Source: Granulicella tundricola MP5ACTX9
Lineage (GTDB): Bacteria; Acidobacteriota; Terriglobia; Terriglobales; Acidobacteriaceae
DNA length: 64,000 nt
Direction: 5' to 3'
Assembly: GCF_000178975.2 (NCBI RefSeq)
Contig: NC_015064.1
Coordinates: 620,001 to 684,000 of the forward strand
Shown one piece after another: positions 46,409 through 54,588 of this stretch (the stretch's first letter is position 1; each line of letters opens with the position of its first letter). The translations under genes were made by a program, and so were the position numbers. Below the pieces are notes generated by a model. That model ran no database searches. It was not told the DNA's origin and saw only the letters and a program-made list of their open reading frames with translations.

Positions 46409-46643
46409 GAAAGTTCTCCCAGGCTGTACAGAGCAATTGTAGATTTTCGTTGAGGAAGTTGGCTACTTGCTTCTCTGTCTTACTGTTGGCTCCGTAACTT
46501 TCTCTGATAGCGACGGGACCAGTCCAGCAATTTAGATAAAAGACGATGAGCAAACCTGCACCCTCTACATGGACATGGGCAGGCCTGTGATCTGCGGTAT
46601 AGATGCCGATGTTTAGACCGCGAAATCGGGTTATGGCAGGCAC
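46392..46643 (-). CDS. DUF4160-family protein
   Basis: This 83-residue protein has the DUF4160 signature [14 protein letters not shown], followed by [24 protein letters not shown]. The His-rich HxPxHxHV motif could bind a metal. It lies upstream of and overlapping the DUF2442 gene, so the two are cotranslated. Its start is ten bases from the remnant of the macrodomain gene. Confidence 0.8.
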   Translation of the reverse strand: MPAITRFRGLNIGIYTADHRPAHVHVEGAGLLIVFYLNCWTGPVAIRESYGANSKTEKQVANFLNENLQLLCTAWENFHGDPT

Positions 46644-46652
46644 GCTGCCAGT

Positions 46653-47176
46653 CTACTTCGAGGAGCTCTCGCTGAGAAGGTGGGTGTAGATTTTGGCGGT
46701 GGGGTCGTCGAAGGCGCAAAGGAGGATGCGAGTGAGGGGGGTGGTGGGGGCCTGGGTGCGGATTGTGGCGACGGCGATCTCTGCTGCGCGCTGTATGGGA
46801 AGCCGTAGACTCCGGTGCTGATGGCGGGGAAGGCGATCGATTGGATTTCGTACTCCGTGGCCAATTCGAGGCAACGGGTGTAACAGCTCGCGAGGTTGGA
46901 CTCTTCGTTTTAGGTGCCGCCGTGCCAGACGGGGCCTACGGTGTGGAAGATGAAGCGCGCGGGGAGGTGGAAGCCGGGGGTGACTTTGGCGTCGCCGGTG
47001 TTGCAGCCGTTGAGTTTACGGCAGGCTGCGAGGAGTTCCGGGCCGGCGGCGCGGTGGATGGCTCCGTCGACTCCTCCTCCGCCGAGCAGAGAATGGTTGG
47101 CGGCGTTGACGATTGCGTCTACGGCGAGTTGGGTGATGTCGCCGCGGTGGAGTTCGAGCTGGGGTAACGTGACCAT
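46653..47176 (-). pseudogene. Macrodomain (Appr-1''-p processing) pseudogene
   Basis: The first 88 residues are a clear macrodomain: [40 protein letters not shown] and [20 protein letters not shown] at 46910-46912 then interrupts the frame, but the same frame continues with [42 protein letters not shown] sequence (macrodomain region). About 45 residues later one base is missing, and the C-terminal end ([14 protein letters not shown]... [10 protein letters not shown]) is in another frame. Two separate lesions point to a decayed gene rather than a sequencing slip. Intact macrodomains bind ADP-ribose or remove it from proteins and RNA. Confidence 0.8.
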
Positions 47177-47312
47177 ATTGGGGGATGGACTTCCGGGCAG
47201 GGCTGTGGGTGTTTCACGAACCGTTCACGCAATCTTCATATTTGATGCGGGTGGGCTTGGATATCTTGGGGACACTCGTTAGAAGATTCTGATTATTTCC
47301 GGAGATTCCCTC

Positions 47313-48929
47313 ATGTCTGTCGCTACTCCTGATGCTGTTGTGGTTCCGTCGGGTTCGGTCCTCGACGCCAAGCTTTCCAAGTCCAGCCCGGGTAAGTGGG
47401 GGATGCTGGTGTTTGGCGCGATGCTGGTGGGGGGCATCGGGTATATCGTCACGAAGCTGAGCGGAGACCTTTCGGTCGTGCATAGCTCGAGCATCTTTCC
47501 GTTCCTGCTGCTGGGACTGGCGTTGTTGATTGCGCTGGGGTTCGAGTTTGTGAACGGGTTCCATGACACGGCGAATGCGGTGGCGACGTGTATCTATACG
47601 CACTCGCTGGAGCCGCATGTGGCGGTGGTTTACTCGGGTATCTTCAACTTCATTGGGGTGCTGATGAGCTCGGGAACGGTGGCGTTCTCGATCATCACGC
47701 TGCTGCCGGTGGAGCTGATCCTGAAGGTGAGCAAGGGGTCTGGCTTCTCCATGGTGTTTGCGCTGCTGGTGGCTGCGATTCTTTGGAATCTGGCGACTTG
47801 GTGGAAGGGGCTGCCGGCATCGAGCTCGCACACGATGATCGGATCAATCCTGGGCGTGGGAATTGCGAACCAGATGATGATGGGCAACTCCGGTACCGCG
47901 GGCGTTGACTGGGAGCAGGTGACGAAGGTGTTCAAGGCGCTGCTGATCTCTCCGCTGGTAGGTTTTGCGGGTGCGGCGATCGTGTTCTTCCTGTTCAAGG
48001 CTTTAGCGCGTGATCCTCGTCTTTATAAGGCTCCCGAGGGGACGGCACCGCCACCGTTCTACATCCGCTGCCTGCTGATCCTGACGTGCGGCGGCGTGAG
48101 CTATGCGCACGGATCGAACGACGGACAGAAGGGCATGGGGCTGATCATGCTCATCCTGGTAGGAACTGTTCCGACGGCTTATGCGCTGAACCATACGGTG
48201 AATGCAAAGGAAGTCCAGACGTTTGCGGCGGTTTCGACGCAGGTGGCCGGGGCGCTGAGCAACTATGTCACTCCGGGCGCGGTGATGGCGGACCCTCAGC
48301 CGGAGCTCGAGGCGTTTATCAGCACGAAGAAGTATGAGCCGGGCGTGATGCTTGCGCTGCAGCAGCAGGTGAACGAGATCCGCAATGAGGCGACGCAGTA
48401 TGGCGCGCTGGCAAATGTGCCGGCAGATCGTCAGTCGAACGTGCGGAATGAGATGTACCTGGTGAGCGAGACGTTCCGGTTGCTGCCGAAGCTGGGACCG
48501 AAGATGAATGCGGACGATATGAAAGTCGTCACGAACTACAAGGGCTTTCTGGATAAATCGACGCGTTTCATCCCGACCTGGGTGAAGGTGGCGGTTGCCC
48601 TGGCGCTTGGACTTGGCACGATGGTGGGCTGGAAGCGGATTGTGGTCACCGTCGGAGAGAAGATTGGGAAGACGCATCTGACTTACGCTCAAGGGGCTTC
48701 TGCTGAACTGGTGGCGATGTGCACCATTCTGGCGGCGGATACCTACGGTTTGCCGGTCAGTACGACGCACGTTCTGAGCTCCGGCGTGGCCGGGACGATG
48801 GCGGCGAACAAGAGCGGGCTGCAGCTTTCTACGATCCGGGATATTGCGATGGCGTGGATCTTCACGCTGCCGGCTGCTGCGCTACTCTCCGGATGCCTGT
48901 TCTGGGTGTTCAACGCGATTGCGAAGTAG
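47313..48929 (+). CDS. Pit-type inorganic phosphate transporter
   Basis: This 538-residue PHO4-family protein has about ten to twelve helices. It carries GFEFVNGFHDTANAVATCIYT near residue 75, the canonical phosphate-site motif, and its inverted repeat GGVSYAHGSNDGQKGMGLIM near residue 260. PASSSHTMIGSILGVGIAN and GLPVSTTHVLSSGVAGTM are the two serine/threonine-rich half-motifs. It takes up metal-phosphate complexes with protons at low affinity. The central soluble part (about 330-420) is longer than in E. coli PitA (499 residues). No PhoU-like partner gene is adjacent. A good terminator follows. Confidence 0.92.
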   Translation: MSVATPDAVVVPSGSVLDAKLSKSSPGKWGMLVFGAMLVGGIGYIVTKLSGDLSVVHSSSIFPFLLLGLALLIALGFEFVNGFHDTANAVATCIYTHSLEPHVAVVYSGIFNFIGVLMSSGTVAFSIITLLPVELILKVSKGSGFSMVFALLVAAILWNLATWWKGLPASSSHTMIGSILGVGIANQMMMGNSGTAGVDWEQVTKVFKALLISPLVGFAGAAIVFFLFKALARDPRLYKAPEGTAPPPFYIRCLLILTCGGVSYAHGSNDGQKGMGLIMLILVGTVPTAYALNHTVNAKEVQTFAAVSTQVAGALSNYVTPGAVMADPQPELEAFISTKKYEPGVMLALQQQVNEIRNEATQYGALANVPADRQSNVRNEMYLVSETFRLLPKLGPKMNADDMKVVTNYKGFLDKSTRFIPTWVKVAVALALGLGTMVGWKRIVVTVGEKIGKTHLTYAQGASAELVAMCTILAADTYGLPVSTTHVLSSGVAGTMAANKSGLQLSTIRDIAMAWIFTLPAAALLSGCLFWVFNAIAK

Positions 48930-48982
48930 TTGATCCCGGGTTGGTGTAACGCTTTATTTTGTTGTATTTGAGTCTGGAATCG

Positions 48983-49018
48983 AATGAGCCTCCGCGGTTG
49001 CGGGGGCTCATTGTTGTT
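48983..49018 (+). terminator. Rho-independent terminator after the Pit-type gene
   Basis: A 13-bp stem AATGAGCCTCCGC/GCGGGGGCTCATT with one wobble and loop GGTT is followed by GTTGTTTG. It lies about 54 bases past the stop at 48929. Confidence 0.7.
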
Positions 49019-49112
49019 TGGGGCGGGATTTCCTTTGGGGTGATTGTTAGACTTAGGGGTCAATCCTGCTACCTGAAAGTGGAACGCCTATGAAGCTGGA
49101 AGTGTCAAAACG

Positions 49113-50180
49113 ATGAGTTTGAAGGCGAAGATTGAAGCGGTTATCTATGCGTCCGAAGAGCCGGTGACGCTGGCGCAGTTGATGGGACTGCTGGGGCATG
49201 AGGCTCAGGCTGAGCTGGACCGGATGGAGTCTCGGCAGCAGGATCTGGGGCTGGAGACGTCTGGGGATGAGGATGCGCTCGGTTCTGGGGTGGAGGAACT
49301 TCTGTCAGACGGTCCGGACATGGATGACGCTGAGGTGACTCAACCCACGTCCGAGAATCCGGACATGGGGCACCCAGTTGTGGAAGCGGATGCTGAGGCT
49401 GAGGCGGAGCTGACGGATGCGGCGATTGCGAAGGTTTCGGCGGCGGAGAAACGGGCTGCCCGGGAGCGGGAGCGGAAGCTGCGGGAGTTCTTCCGGGAGA
49501 TTCTGGATGAGCTGATCAAGGACTATGCGGTTGGGGATCGGGGGCTGGAGGTCCGGGAGGTTGCGGGTGGGTTCCGGTTGGGGACCAAGCCGGAGTATCA
49601 CGATGCGGTGCGGGGGTTCGTGCGGTCGCTGAAGCCGGCGTTGAAGCTTTCACTGCAGGCGCTCGAGACGCTGGCGGTGGTGGCTTACAAGCAGCCGGTG
49701 ACGGCTCCGGAGGTCTCTGAGATCCGCGGGGTGGACTCGGGTGGCGTGCTGGGCAGCCTGATGGGGCGGAAGCTGATCACGACTGCCGGGCGGAAACAGG
49801 TGATTGGGCGGCCGATTCTTTATAAGACGACCAAGGATTTTCTTTTGCGGTTCGGGCTGAAAGACATCTCGGAGCTTCCGAGCATCGAAGAGTTCGAGAA
49901 GATGGCTGGCGAATTGGTCGAACAAGAGGAGATTCCGATGCCGAGGGGAAGCGATACGGACGAACGGGTGACGCACGAAAACCTGATGGAAGAGAAGGAC
50001 GCGACCGAGCCGCAGGCGGATGGGGATTCGGACGACCTGGGGGCGAATAACAGCAACCTGGCGAAGGACGATCTGCCGACGCTCGATGGGCGAGAGTCCG
50101 GGCTGCCGCCTACGTATGATGAGCCGGGGGATGATCCTTCGGCGGATGAGGCTGCGATTCAGGCCGAGGAGGGTAAGTGA
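49113..50180 (+). CDS. scpB: Segregation and condensation protein B, with inserted element
   Basis: This 355-residue protein has ScpB hallmarks: LKAKIEAVIYASEEPVTLAQL at the start, and GLEVREVAGGFRLGTKPEY and LSLQALETLAVVAYKQPVTAPEVSEIRGVDS in the two winged-helix domains. Between helices 2 and 3 of the first winged helix there is an acidic insert of about 85 residues, including the palindrome-encoded [11 protein letters not shown] at 78-88. A further acidic tail of about 110 residues follows the core. Normal ScpB is about 200 residues. ScpB dimers bind ScpA in the SMC complex. A 51-residue gene is coupled to its stop. Confidence 0.93.
   Translation: MSLKAKIEAVIYASEEPVTLAQLMGLLGHEAQAELDRMESRQQDLGLETSGDEDALGSGVEELLSDGPDMDDAEVTQPTSENPDMGHPVVEADAEAEAELTDAAIAKVSAAEKRAARERERKLREFFREILDELIKDYAVGDRGLEVREVAGGFRLGTKPEYHDAVRGFVRSLKPALKLSLQALETLAVVAYKQPVTAPEVSEIRGVDSGGVLGSLMGRKLITTAGRKQVIGRPILYKTTKDFLLRFGLKDISELPSIEEFEKMAGELVEQEEIPMPRGSDTDERVTHENLMEEKDATEPQADGDSDDLGANNSNLAKDDLPTLDGRESGLPPTYDEPGDDPSADEAAIQAEEGK
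49340..49385. repeat. Palindromic element (family A) inside scpB
   Basis: The 46 bases are identical to 24138-24183 of the S9 peptidase gene in inverted orientation. The 10-bp stem CCCACGTCCG/CGGACATGGG (one G-T wobble) encloses a 6-base loop. It is read in the same frame as in alaS and the S9 gene. Confidence 0.9.
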
Positions 50181-50335
50181 TGGCTGAGGAGACTAAGCCG
50201 GTTGCGGATGCTGTGGCTACGCCTGAAGGGGATAACGAGTTTGCGCCGGATCAGCCGCTGACGGAGGTTCCGGATGGGTTGCAGGAACCGCTGGGGAGTG
50301 GGCCGGATGCTTATAAGAAGGACAAGGAAAGCTAA
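50180..50335 (+). CDS. Small acidic protein coupled to scpB, 51 aa
   Basis: ATG 50180 overlaps the scpB stop by one base and has GGAGGG just upstream. The 51 residues are acidic and proline rich (MAEETKPVADAVATPEG..., ending DAYKKDKES), much like the scpB tail. It could be a continuation of that tail split off by a stop. No fold is expected. The ribosome site and coupling support translation; function unknown. Confidence 0.5.
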   Translation: MAEETKPVADAVATPEGDNEFAPDQPLTEVPDGLQEPLGSGPDAYKKDKES

Positions 50336-50378
50336 CCGCAAAGGGCGCTAAGGAAGAACGCTAAGGACGCAAAGGGGC
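50334..50378 (+). repeat. Short direct repeat GCAAAGGGCGCTAAGG-type spacer
   Basis: AACCGCAAAGGGCGCTAAGG is followed by AACGCTAAGGACGCAAAGG, two variants of a GC(T/A)AAGG unit. It fills the gap between the small gene and the cupin gene and overlaps the cupin ribosome site. Confidence 0.4.
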
Positions 50379-50383
50379 TTCAG

Positions 50384-50779
50384 ATGGAGATTAAGCGGGT
50401 TGGGTCGCAGGCTTCGGGCAAGGGGCCGGCGGATTGGTTTACGGGTACGGTGAGGATCGATCCGCTGTTTCAGGCTCCCGATCCGGCGCTGGTGGCGGGT
50501 GCGAGTGTGACGTTTGAGCCGGGGGCTCGGACGGCGTGGCATACGCATCCGCTGGGGCAGACTTTGATCGTGACTGCTGGATGTGGATGGGCGCAGCGGG
50601 AGGGTGGGGCTGTGGAGGAGATCCATCCGGGGGATGTGGTGTGGTTTTCGCCGGGGGAGAAGCATTGGCATGGGGCTGCGCCGACCACGGCCATGACGCA
50701 TCTTGCGATCCAGGAACGGCTGGATGGCAAGGCGGTAGATTGGATGGAGCATGTGACGGACGAGCAGTATCGGCGGTAA
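50384..50779 (+). CDS. Cupin-domain protein
   Basis: This 131-residue single-domain cupin has a first metal motif [20 protein letters not shown] (HxH then E-equivalent later) and a second [11 protein letters not shown]. These are the two halves of the cupin barrel, with three histidines visible as ligands. Such short cupins resemble AraC-type sensor or small dioxygenase/isomerase domains of the quercetinase-like type. The substrate is unknown. The gene lies downstream of scpB in the same direction and before the rRNA-modifying enzyme. Confidence 0.8.
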   Translation: MEIKRVGSQASGKGPADWFTGTVRIDPLFQAPDPALVAGASVTFEPGARTAWHTHPLGQTLIVTAGCGWAQREGGAVEEIHPGDVVWFSPGEKHWHGAAPTTAMTHLAIQERLDGKAVDWMEHVTDEQYRR

Positions 50780-50839
50780 AGGTGCGGGTGTTTTGCGGTT
50801 TGTGTGAGCCGGGTGGGGTTCGCGGGCGATAATAGAAGG

Positions 50840-51778
50840 ATGACTAAGACGGTTGGGAAGAAGAGCGCGCCGGTGAAGGCAGCGGCGAAGGAAGCAGCGC
50901 CTGCGGGCGAGCGGTTGCAAAAGATATTGGCACAGGCCGGGCTTGCGAGCCGGCGTAAGGCCGAGGAGATCATCCTCGACGGACGCGTGCAGGTGAATGG
51001 CACGGTTGTGACGGAGCTTGGGACTCGGGCGGATGCCACGAAGGACCATATCCGGGTGGATGGCAAGCTGATCAAGGGACCGGAGCAGCAGAAGTACTAC
51101 ATGGTGAACAAGCCGCGTGGGTACGTGACGACTCTGGATGATCCGCAGCATCGGCCGACGGTCATGCAGTTGATGACGCCGAAGAGCGGGCCGCATGAGA
51201 CGCAGGTTCGGCTTTATCCCGTTGGACGACTGGATTATCTGAGCGAAGGTCTGCTGCTAATGACCAATGATGGCGACCTGGCGAATGCGCTTTCCAAGGC
51301 CTCTACGGGCGTGGAGAAGACCTACCTGGTGAAGACGAGTGGCGTGCCACCAGACTCTGCGCTGGACCAGATACGGCGTGGGATCATGATCGACCGTGGC
51401 CGGCTGGATGAGGTGAGGGCTGGCCGGCGGGACAGGATTTTGACGGCTCCCGCGAAGGTGGAGCTTGTACGTCGCGGGGATAACCCCTGGTACGAGGTGA
51501 CGCTGACCGAGGGGCGGAATCGGCAGCTCAGGAAGATGTTTGAGGAAGTGGGGCACCACGTCGAGAAGATTCGACGGATTGGGTATGGAGCACTGCGGCT
51601 GGATGTGGCTCCGGGTGAGTTCCGTGAGTTGAAGCCGGGTGAGGTGATGGCGCTGGATCGTGCATCCAAGGGCAAGAAGGTTGAGCCGAAGCGGAATCTG
51701 CCGGAGTTCTCGAAGTTGAAGGCGCCGGTGAAGCCGAAGCGTCCGGGGGCTGGGAAGAGCTACGCGGCGAAGAGCTAG
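50840..51778 (+). CDS. rluB: RsuA/RluB/RluE-family pseudouridine synthase, probably RluB
   Basis: Start ATG 50840 gives a 312-residue protein; the frame upstream to 50804 adds only a poorly supported N-terminus. It has an S4 RNA-binding domain (RLQKILAQAGLASRRKAEEII) and the catalytic domain with VGRLDYLSEGLLLMTNDGDLA (catalytic Asp in GRLD), then EGRNRQLRKMFEEVGHHV. It converts uridine to pseudouridine in rRNA; RluB acts at position 2605 of 23S rRNA, a function taken from family knowledge. The C-terminal ~60 residues are lysine and proline rich. Confidence 0.85.
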   Translation: MTKTVGKKSAPVKAAAKEAAPAGERLQKILAQAGLASRRKAEEIILDGRVQVNGTVVTELGTRADATKDHIRVDGKLIKGPEQQKYYMVNKPRGYVTTLDDPQHRPTVMQLMTPKSGPHETQVRLYPVGRLDYLSEGLLLMTNDGDLANALSKASTGVEKTYLVKTSGVPPDSALDQIRRGIMIDRGRLDEVRAGRRDRILTAPAKVELVRRGDNPWYEVTLTEGRNRQLRKMFEEVGHHVEKIRRIGYGALRLDVAPGEFRELKPGEVMALDRASKGKKVEPKRNLPEFSKLKAPVKPKRPGAGKSYAAKS

Positions 51779-51830
51779 TGTCGCTGGCAGGCCGCTGCTT
51801 GAGTTCTCCTAATTCGGGCGGGAAGTGGGA

Positions 51831-53111
51831 ATGGTGGCTGTGGAGTCTGGGCATTTGCTTCTGGGGCTGATCGTGGGGGTCAGCATCCTGCTGATGCTGG
51901 TTCGGCCACGGAACATCCCGGAGGTTTACTGGGTTGGCGGCGGAGCGTTGATGCTGGTGGCGCTGCGGCTGGTCCCGCTGCGGCTGGCGGGGCGTGCGGT
52001 TGCGGAAGGCTCGGACGTTTACCTTTTCCTGATCGGGATGATGCTGCTGTCCGAGGTGGCTCGGGAGCATGGGGTGTTCGACTGGCTTTCGTCGCTGGCG
52101 ATCCGGAGGGCGGAGGGGTCTGCGACGCGGCTGTTTGCGCTGGTGTATGGGATCGGTACGGTGGTGACGATCTGCATGTCCAACGATGCGACGGCGGTGG
52201 TGCTGACGCCGGCGATCCTGGCGGCGGTGCGGAAGGCGAAGGTTGAATCGCTGCCGCATCTGTTTACGTGTGCGTTGATTGCGAATGCGGCGTCGTTTGT
52301 GCTGCCGATCTCCAACCCTGCGAACCTGGTGGTGTTTCATGAGGGGATGCCTCCGCTGGGGCAGTGGCTGGTGGCGTTTGGGGTGCCTTCTGTTCTTTCG
52401 ATCGCTTCGACCTACCTGGTGATGAGAGTGATCTTTCGTGACGATCTGCGGGCTGCGATTGAGTGCGAGGTGGAGGATGTGCCGCTGCGCGTGGAGGGTA
52501 AGGTGGTGCTAGCAGGGCTGGCACTGATGGTGGGGGTGCTGCTGGCGGCGTCAGCGTTGAAGAAAGACCTGGGTCTGCCGGCGTGTTGTGCGGCTTTGGC
52601 GATTACAGCGGTAGTTTCGATCAAGGCACGGAGCAATCCTTTGAAGCTTGCGCGGGAGATCAGTTGGGGGACGCTGGTGCTGGTGGCGGGGCTGTTTGTG
52701 ATGGTGGATGCAGTGGAGAGTCTGGGGCTGCTGAAGGTGACCGAACGCTGGCTGGCGCGGGCGATGCAGCTTGCTCCGGCTGTGGGCGCGGCGGTGGCGG
52801 GCTTTGCGGTTGCAGTGGCGAATAACGTGGTGAACAACCTGCCGCTGGGGCTGATCGCGGGGGGTACGCTTCATGCCGCTCATGCGAAGGGGTTGATTGC
52901 GAATGCGGTGCTGATTGCGGTGGACCTGGGGCCGAACCTTTCGATTACGGGGTCGCTGGCTACGATTCTCTGGCTGCTGGCGCTGCGGAAGGAGGGACTG
53001 GATGTTGGCTTCTGGCGCTTCTTGAAGGTAGGGATGCTGGCGATGCCGATTGCGCTGATCTGCTCGCTGGGCGGGGCGCTGGCGATGCAGATGCTGGCTT
53101 CATCGCGGTGA
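51831..53111 (+). CDS. ArsB/NhaD-type ion permease
   Basis: ATG 51831 is chosen over GTG 51825 because GGAAGTGGGA precedes it. The 426-residue protein has about eleven membrane helices. VYLFLIGMMLLSEVAREHGVFDWL and CMSNDATAVVLTPAILA at residue ~110 are typical of the ArsB/SLC13/NhaD superfamily, and VANNVVNNLPLGLIAGG appears in the second half. Members export arsenite or exchange sodium, or import dicarboxylates. No arsR or arsC lies nearby, so the substrate is open. It follows the pseudouridine synthase gene by about 50 bases on the same strand. Confidence 0.85.
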   Translation: MVAVESGHLLLGLIVGVSILLMLVRPRNIPEVYWVGGGALMLVALRLVPLRLAGRAVAEGSDVYLFLIGMMLLSEVAREHGVFDWLSSLAIRRAEGSATRLFALVYGIGTVVTICMSNDATAVVLTPAILAAVRKAKVESLPHLFTCALIANAASFVLPISNPANLVVFHEGMPPLGQWLVAFGVPSVLSIASTYLVMRVIFRDDLRAAIECEVEDVPLRVEGKVVLAGLALMVGVLLAASALKKDLGLPACCAALAITAVVSIKARSNPLKLAREISWGTLVLVAGLFVMVDAVESLGLLKVTERWLARAMQLAPAVGAAVAGFAVAVANNVVNNLPLGLIAGGTLHAAHAKGLIANAVLIAVDLGPNLSITGSLATILWLLALRKEGLDVGFWRFLKVGMLAMPIALICSLGGALAMQMLASSR

Positions 53112-53210
53112 CTCCCACAATGGGCGCAAGGCGGGGCCGGCTGCGCGGTTGAGGCTGCCGGCTGGATTGCGCATCCTATGCTGATGTTAGATTCGATTCC
53201 GAGGTGAATG

Positions 53211-53414
53211 ATGAAGTTGATCTATATGGTGGATGGAAATGTGTTCAACGCCGAGGCGCTGATCTCGATTGAGGCACGAGGCGAGGATGATACGGTGATC
53301 ACGCTGCAGGGTGGCAAAGAACTGGTGTATCGGATGCAGCCGCACACCATGGGAATTGAGATCACGAAGGCGATGAACTCGCTGAATCACTTTGTCGTGG
53401 GGAAGGGGTACTGA
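53211..53414 (+). CDS. Small conserved-looking protein, 67 aa
   Basis: ATG 53211 has GAGG six bases upstream (ATG 53208 is also possible). The product MKLIYMVDGNVFNAEALISI... has alternating hydrophobic and charged residues predicted to form a small beta-rich fold, with no membrane segment. It contains ITLQGGKELVYRM. It abuts the converging gene at 53418 by three bases. Function unknown. Confidence 0.5.
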   Translation: MKLIYMVDGNVFNAEALISIEARGEDDTVITLQGGKELVYRMQPHTMGIEITKAMNSLNHFVVGKGY

Positions 53415-53417
53415 CGG

Positions 53418-53945
53418 TTATTCGAGGGAATAGGGGGCCAGGAAGCGGCCGATCTGGATGACGCTGCGATCAGCGGGCGGCCAGATCTTGAAGGGCTCGA
53501 CCTTGGTGGGGGTCTTGGGGATGCGCGCGACGAAGGTGCCGCGCTCCGTGCCGGTGGCGGCTTCAAAGACGTGAACGAGGAGACCATCTTCCGTGCGAGT
53601 CCAGCCCAGGACGTAAGAGCCGGGGACCAGGTGGAGGTCCGGGCCGAGAGCCAGGGGGCTCTGCACGAGCAGGAAGTGAGAGTATTTGCCGTTGGCGGCG
53701 TATCCGGCGGTGATGAGGACGACGGCGGCGATGGTGTGGCCGTGAGCGTCCGTGATGCCGGTTGCGGTGCGGAGCTCGGTTTCAATGCGTTCTTTTTCGA
53801 CGGGTGCGCGGGCGGGGAGGACGGATTCGAGCTCGGCCGGTGTGGCGGCTCGCCAGGATGATTTTGGTCTGGGCTGTGCGAGCAGGGCTAATGGCATCAG
53901 CAGGACTGCGATGAGGATGGCGCGGAGACGTGGGCTGTTAGGCAA
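53418..53945 (-). CDS. Secreted protein of unknown function
   Basis: The likely start is TTG 53945, which overlaps the regulator stop by eight bases and yields a signal peptide (LRAILIAVLLMPLALLAQ). A longer frame starting at 54005 would overlap the regulator gene by 68 bases. The ~175-residue product has ERGTFVARIPKTPTKVEPFKIWPP near the end. No known motif is seen. It is the last gene of the NarL/kinase transcript and may be regulated with it. Confidence 0.5.
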   Translation of the reverse strand: MPNSPRLRAILIAVLLMPLALLAQPRPKSSWRAATPAELESVLPARAPVEKERIETELRTATGITDAHGHTIAAVVLITAGYAANGKYSHFLLVQSPLALGPDLHLVPGSYVLGWTRTEDGLLVHVFEAATGTERGTFVARIPKTPTKVEPFKIWPPADRSVIQIGRFLAPYSLE

Positions 53946-54564
53946 GATGCACGAACCCGCGCTGGAGTGCGATGGTGGCGGCCTGGGTGCGGTCTGCGAC
54001 GCCAAGTTTGCTGAGGAGATTGTTGACGTGGGTCTTGACGGTGGCCTCCGAGATAAAGAGATCGGCGGCGATGTCCTTGTTGGCGCGGCCGGCTACGATG
54101 CGCTCGAGGACGCTGAGCTCGCGGGCGGTGAGCTGCTGGCCGGAGAGGCGGTCGGCGAGCTTTTCCGCGATAGGGGACGGGATGCGTGACTTGCCGGCGT
54201 GGACGGCGAGGATGGCTTTGAGGAGCTCGTCAAAGGGCATGCCCTTGAGGAGGTAGCCTTTGGCTCCGGCCTGGAGGGAGCGGTAGATGTCCTCGTCGCC
54301 GTCATAGGTGGTGAGGACGATGATGCGGGCTTCCGGGAAGCTCTGGCGGATCTTGAGGATGGCTTCTACGCCGCCGAGCTTGGGGAGTTGGAGGTCCATG
54401 AGGGTGACGTCCGGGCGAAGGGTGGCGAAGAGCTCGACGGCCTGGGCTCCGTCGCCGACTGCGCCGACGACTTCCAGTTCATCCGTAGAGGAGAGGAGCG
54501 AGACGAGGCCTTGGCGGACCATCTGGTGGTCTTCTACGAGCATGATCCTGATTGGGTTGGGCAT
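53938..54564 (-). CDS. NarL/FixJ-family response regulator
   Basis: This 208-residue regulator has the acidic pair E11/D12, the phosphoacceptor D57 in VTLMDLQLP and the lysine of YLLKG. The C-terminal LuxR-type helix-turn-helix has LTARELSVLERIVAGRANKDIAADLFISEATVKTHVNNLLSKLGV. It is encoded 24 bases downstream of the matching Reg_prop kinase gene and is its likely target. The HisKA_3 class of the kinase agrees with a NarL-type output. Confidence 0.93.
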   Translation of the reverse strand: MPNPIRIMLVEDHQMVRQGLVSLLSSTDELEVVGAVGDGAQAVELFATLRPDVTLMDLQLPKLGGVEAILKIRQSFPEARIIVLTTYDGDEDIYRSLQAGAKGYLLKGMPFDELLKAILAVHAGKSRIPSPIAEKLADRLSGQQLTARELSVLERIVAGRANKDIAADLFISEATVKTHVNNLLSKLGVADRTQAATIALQRGFVHLA

Positions 54565-54588
54565 GGTGCTACTCCTTGGAGCCGGCGG

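Noticed and set aside
46653..46874. Separate small gene downstream of the macrodomain fragment
   Set aside because: Its residues are the C-terminal part of the same macrodomain in a shifted frame, so it belongs to the pseudogene.
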